Source: Bacteroidaceae bacterium (GTDB taxonomy: Bacteria; Bacteroidota; Bacteroidia; Bacteroidales; Bacteroidaceae). Taken from it: a DNA stretch of 9,011 bases. The stretch is from assembly GCA_028707655.1 (NCBI GenBank), contig JAQWAN010000065.1, forward strand, positions 1 through 9,011, in the 5' to 3' direction. Each line of letters opens with the position of its first letter. Position 1 is the first letter of the stretch. Shown in pieces: positions 6,098-9,011 of the stretch. The translations under genes were made by a program, and so were the position numbers. The notes under the pieces are model-generated. The model had not been told where the DNA came from. It did not search any database and saw only the letters and a program-made list of their open reading frames with translations.

Positions 6098-6117
6098 CCA
6101 CCTATCTATGTAGGTGG
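6098..6117 (+). promoter_or_regulatory. Leader hairpin before the amino-sugar operon
   Basis: CCACCTA (6098-6104) and TAGGTGG (6111-6117) form a perfect 7-bp stem with loop TCTATG. If the promoter at 6081-6088 is right, this is the 5' end of the mRNA. No T-run follows, so it is not a terminator. It could be an mRNA stabiliser or a protein-binding site. Confidence 0.5.
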
Positions 6118-6136
6118 AATAGTAAGAGAAGAGACC

Positions 6137-7183
6137 ATGAAAAAAGAGCGTATTATACAACTCCCAAAGATTTATGATGAACGGGGTAATTTGTCGTTTA
6201 TTCAACCACAAATGCATCTACCCTTTTCCATTGCCCGGTGTTACTGGATTTATGATGTGCCTGGCGGAGAATTTAGAGGTAGTCATGCTTTTAGAACGCA
6301 GGAGGAGTTTATTGTGGCGCTCTCGGGTAGCTTCGATGTGCTATTAGATGATGGTACACAGGAGCATCGATATACGCTGAACCGTTCGTATCAAGGGGTT
6401 TATGTGCCGCGCATGACATGGCGTACGTTAGAAAATTTCTCTACCAATTCTCTTTGTCTAGTGCTCTCCTCTACTACATATGAGGAGGAGGATTATATAT
6501 GGGACTATGCTGAATTTCTCTCTTTGCGAAAGATGGACAGCTCTTTGCCCGAGCATAAAGCACTAGAGTCGATTGTTGATGCATTAGCAGTTTCTAATAA
6601 AAAGGCGGCCATTTCTGCTCTTATTGCGGAGCAGAGAGCAATAACAGATGTTGACACCTCTAGGGTCACTTCAACTGGTGGCGAAGTGGAGATACCCAGT
6701 AATAGTGGAGCAGATGGTGCTGAAAAAGAAGTACGAAAAAAAACTGCAACAAGTATAGTAAACAGCTGTGCAACAACGGTAGAAGATTGTATGTTCTATC
6801 AGTTACCACAAGATCATAGTAGACAAGGCAATTTAACTGCACTGAATAATGGCGAGGAGATTCCTTTTGCTATTAAGCGTGTTTTTTATCTCTATGATAT
6901 TCCATCTGGTGTAACACGTGGCGCACATGCGCATCGAAAAGATACCCAATTCTTAGTTGCTGCAAGTAGTAGCTTTGATGTTCGCTTGTTCGATGGCAAA
7001 CGTACACGCGTGGTGCGACTGGATCAACCGAATAAAGGATTATTGATACCTCCAGGTATCTGGTGCCAGTTAGTGGATTTCTCCTCTGCAGCAATCTGTA
7101 TGACACTTACCGCAAGAGAGTATGAAGAGACGGATTATATCCGTTGTTATGACGATTTTATGACCTTTAAAAAATGCAAATAG
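6137..7183 (+). CDS. Tandem two-domain FdtA/QdtA-family (WxcM-like) sugar 3,4-ketoisomerase
   Basis: Members of this cupin family convert dTDP-4-keto-6-deoxyglucose to the 3-keto isomer, the step before amination at C3. Usual proteins have about 135-150 residues and one domain. This one has 348 residues and two. Domain 1 (about 5-130) has DERGNL, YWIYDVPGGEFRGSHAF, FIVALSGSFDVLLDDG and YEEEDYIWDYAEFL. Domain 2 (about 218-345) has YLYDIPSGVTRGAHAH, FLVAASSSFDV, GLLIPPGIW and YEETDYIRCYDDF. A polar Ala/Ser/Thr/Glu-rich linker (about 132-217) joins them. The conserved His-x-His is H50-A-F52 in domain 1 (second His lost) but H264-A-H266 in domain 2. The conserved Arg of DxRGNL is kept in domain 1 (R16) but replaced by Gln (Q230) in domain 2. 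I chose the start at 6137 (MKKERI, matching the family N terminus) over the in-frame ATG at 6047. The latter would add 30 unrelated residues covering a promoter-like box and a hairpin. The next gene overlaps its end by 10 bases. Confidence 0.88.
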   Translation: MKKERIIQLPKIYDERGNLSFIQPQMHLPFSIARCYWIYDVPGGEFRGSHAFRTQEEFIVALSGSFDVLLDDGTQEHRYTLNRSYQGVYVPRMTWRTLENFSTNSLCLVLSSTTYEEEDYIWDYAEFLSLRKMDSSLPEHKALESIVDALAVSNKKAAISALIAEQRAITDVDTSRVTSTGGEVEIPSNSGADGAEKEVRKKTATSIVNSCATTVEDCMFYQLPQDHSRQGNLTALNNGEEIPFAIKRVFYLYDIPSGVTRGAHAHRKDTQFLVAASSSFDVRLFDGKRTRVVRLDQPNKGLLIPPGIWCQLVDFSSAAICMTLTAREYEETDYIRCYDDFMTFKKCK

Positions 7184-8118
7184 TTCGATATACTGCTTCG
7201 TATAAATCGCAATGGGACGATTTTGTGCGTGGAGCAAAGAATGCTACGTTCCTGTTTTTACGCGATTATATGGAATATCATGCAGACCGATTTGTAGATG
7301 CTTCTTTTCTGTTTTTTGAACAAGAAAAAGTGGTAGCACTTCTGCCAGCATGTGTCGATGAAAAAGAGGCTACACTTTATTCTCATAGGGGATTAACTTA
7401 TGGTGGCTTGATCTTATCTAACAAGAGCTCTACACCGCAGGTGTTGCACTTATGGGAGACTTTTCTACAACAAATAGCTACGGATTGTGGCATAAAAAAA
7501 GTAGTTTATAAACCTATTCCGCATATCTATCATCTGCAGCCAGCTGAAGAGGATTTGTATGCTCTTTTTCGTTCTAATGCACAACTCTCTGCACGAGCTG
7601 TCTCGTCGGTGATGGAGCTCGACCGATTGTTGGTACCTCAAACGCTTAGAAAACGTGGTGCTAAGAAAGCTAATCGACTAGGTGTTACACTGCATCAAGT
7701 GGAGGATTGTACTGCTTTTTGGCAGGTCCTTTCCGATACTTTAGAGCAGAAATATGCTGCAAAACCGGTACATTCTTTACTGGAAATGAAACGCTTACAT
7801 CACTCTTTTCCTAAGGAAATTCAATTTTTTGAAGCACGATATAGGGACGAAGTTGTGGGTGGATGTGTGGTTTATGTATCGCAACAAGTGGCACATATGC
7901 AGTATATTGCTGCTTCTCCACAGGGGAAAAGTATGGGTGCATTAGATGCTTTGTTTCTTTACTTGATTGAGGTGCAGTATAAAGAGATGAGATATATCGA
8001 TTTTGGTACTTCTGTAGAGCAGGGTGGCGCTTATCTTAATGAGGGTTTAATCTTTCAAAAAGAGGGGTTTGGTGCTCGTGCAGTGGTATATGATACATAT
8101 GAAATTAAGCTAGGATGA
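7174..8118 (+). CDS. FemAB/GNAT-like acyltransferase, probably for the amino sugar
   Basis: A 314-residue cytoplasmic protein of the GNAT/FemAB-like type often found in Bacteroidota glycan clusters between fdtA-like and degT-like genes. Visible signatures are ATFLFLRDYMEYHADRF (24-40), SHRGLTYGGLI (70-80), the C-terminal acyltransferase-fold strands GGCVVYV (229-235) and HMQYIAAS (241-248), and LNEGLIFQKEGFGAR (288-302) near the end. Context suggests it N-acylates the 3-amino sugar made by its neighbours, in place of the hexapeptide acetyltransferase (FdtC/QdtC) used elsewhere. This is inference, and the donor and acceptor cannot be read from the sequence. Its start lies within the ketoisomerase gene (10-base overlap) and its stop overlaps the next ATG (ATGA), so translation is probably coupled. 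No signal peptide or membrane segment. Confidence 0.78.
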   Translation: MQIVRYTASYKSQWDDFVRGAKNATFLFLRDYMEYHADRFVDASFLFFEQEKVVALLPACVDEKEATLYSHRGLTYGGLILSNKSSTPQVLHLWETFLQQIATDCGIKKVVYKPIPHIYHLQPAEEDLYALFRSNAQLSARAVSSVMELDRLLVPQTLRKRGAKKANRLGVTLHQVEDCTAFWQVLSDTLEQKYAAKPVHSLLEMKRLHHSFPKEIQFFEARYRDEVVGGCVVYVSQQVAHMQYIAASPQGKSMGALDALFLYLIEVQYKEMRYIDFGTSVEQGGAYLNEGLIFQKEGFGARAVVYDTYEIKLG

Positions 8119-9011
8119 TAAAATATTTAGATCTTAAGCGGGTAAATGAGGCGTATGAACCTGCCTTGTCTGTAGCCGTAGAAAAGGTGGTTCGTTCCGG
8201 ATGGTATCTATTAGGCGAACAGGTGCAATCTTTTGAAAAGCAATTTGCTCAGTTCTGTGGCGTTTCACATTGTGTGGGAGTGGGTAATGGATTGGATGCT
8301 TTGCGTCTTATCTTTAGAGCTTATTGTGAGATGGGAAGGATGCAAAAAGGTGACGAAGTGATTGTTCCAGCAAATACTTATATCGCCTCTATCTTGGCTG
8401 TATCAGACAATGGATTGCAGCCTGTGCTGTGTGAGCCCGATGAGGCTACTCTGCTGATGGATGCAAAACGGATTGAAGCGTTAATCACTCCTGCCACTAA
8501 GGCCATTATGGTGGTTCATCTCTATGGTAGAGCTATGGAGATGCAACCTATTAACGAACTAGCTCAACGGTATGGCTTGAAGGTGATAGAGGATGCTGCC
8601 CAGGCGCATGGTGCTCGTTATAATGGTGTCTATGTTGGTGCGCTTGGCGATGCTGCTGGATTTAGTTTTTATCCGGGAAAAAACCTGGGTGCTTTGGGCG
8701 ATGGTGGAGCGGTAACAACTAATGACACTGAGCTGGTTCAAGTGATTCGCGCTTTGGCTAATTATGGTAGCGAAAAGAAGTATGTGAATAGTTATCAAGG
8801 ACTTAATAGTCGTCTAGACGAGATACAAGCTGCTGTTCTTAATTGTAAATTGCCCTTTTTATTACCAGAACATAAACGACGTGTGGCACTTGCCAAACGT
8901 TATTTAACAGAAATAAAACAACCTTTGGTGCAATTGCCTGTGGTAACCGATTTTGAGGGACACGTGTTTCATATCTTCCCAATCCGTTGTACACGGCGAG
9001 ATGAACTACAG
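8115..9011 (+). CDS. DegT/DnrJ/EryC1-family PLP sugar aminotransferase (3' end beyond the window)
   Basis: PLP-dependent transaminase expected to aminate the 3-keto sugar nucleotide produced by the upstream isomerase, giving a dTDP-3-amino-3,6-dideoxyhexose (FdtB/QdtB role). 299 residues are visible of the usual 365-375, so the C terminus is cut by the window edge, not by mutation. Key residues are the PLP lysine K189 in SFYPGKNLGALGDGG, D160 and Q163 in VIEDAAQAHG (cofactor binding), the N-terminal YLDLKRVNEAY and GWYLLGEQVQSFE, and GVGNGLDALRL at 55-65 (phosphate-binding loop). NYGSEKKY and NSRLDEIQAAVL are the family's substrate and dimer segments. The start at 8115 overlaps the preceding stop as ATGA. 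FdtB and QdtB cannot be told apart here, because the product's C4 stereochemistry is set by the isomerase. Confidence 0.93.
   Translation, partial: MIKYLDLKRVNEAYEPALSVAVEKVVRSGWYLLGEQVQSFEKQFAQFCGVSHCVGVGNGLDALRLIFRAYCEMGRMQKGDEVIVPANTYIASILAVSDNGLQPVLCEPDEATLLMDAKRIEALITPATKAIMVVHLYGRAMEMQPINELAQRYGLKVIEDAAQAHGARYNGVYVGALGDAAGFSFYPGKNLGALGDGGAVTTNDTELVQVIRALANYGSEKKYVNSYQGLNSRLDEIQAAVLNCKLPFLLPEHKRRVALAKRYLTEIKQPLVQLPVVTDFEGHVFHIFPIRCTRRDELQ

Noticed and set aside
6047..6136. Upstream in-frame ATG that would lengthen the ketoisomerase by 30 residues
   Set aside because: The added residues do not resemble the family, and the stretch holds a -7-like box and a hairpin. The ATG at 6137 gives the usual family N terminus.
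6873..7106. Antisense frames inside the ketoisomerase and in the peptidase, ruvC and aminotransferase genes
   Set aside because: These are shadows of well-supported coding frames, with no promoter, conserved motif or plausible composition.

Overview
The window comes from a member of the Bacteroidota, most likely the order Bacteroidales. The evidence is a set of TAnnTTTG -7 promoter boxes (one with a correctly spaced TTTG -33 box), the absence of Shine-Dalgarno sequences, a DUF4286 gene next to ruvC, a sigma factor of the Bacteroides-expansion type, and a relic resembling the IS4351 branch of IS30 elements. Genus cannot be fixed from this sequence.

Layout, left to right. Positions 1-142 hold no gene I can support. 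A tRNA-Ala(GGC) lies on the minus strand at 143-216. It is divergent from a DUF4286 gene (283-588) that overlaps ruvC (585-1172) by ATGA. Then comes a 261-base gap with a 22-bp tandem array of imperfect palindromes, a near-consensus Bacteroidota promoter and a leader hairpin. A secreted S9 (prolyl oligopeptidase/DPP-IV type) peptidase follows (1434-3989), then an ECF sigma factor gene (4062-4622) with no anti-sigma gene after it.

Positions 4623-6046 contain no intact gene. Most of this stretch (4674-5935) is a decayed IS30-family element with recognisable imperfect terminal inverted repeats. The 5' part of its transposase gene appears to be replaced by a fragment of an unrelated IS4-type transposase, and a perfect 12-bp hairpin sits near its left end. 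The transposase is broken by at least three frameshifts and several stops, although all three catalytic acidic codons can still be found.

From about 6081 to the end is the start of a surface-glycan sugar operon: a double-domain FdtA/QdtA-type sugar 3,4-ketoisomerase (6137-7183), a FemAB/GNAT-like acyltransferase candidate (7174-8118) and a DegT/DnrJ/EryC1 aminotransferase (8115 to beyond the edge). The genes overlap by 10 and 4 bases. Together they would convert dTDP-4-keto-6-deoxyglucose to a 3-amino-3,6-dideoxyhexose and probably N-acylate it (the Fuc3NAc or Qui3NAc route).

The most interesting item is the ketoisomerase. It is two cupin domains in one chain, and each has lost a different conserved residue, so it may be a covalent pseudo-dimer. 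The 22-bp palindromic array after ruvC is second.
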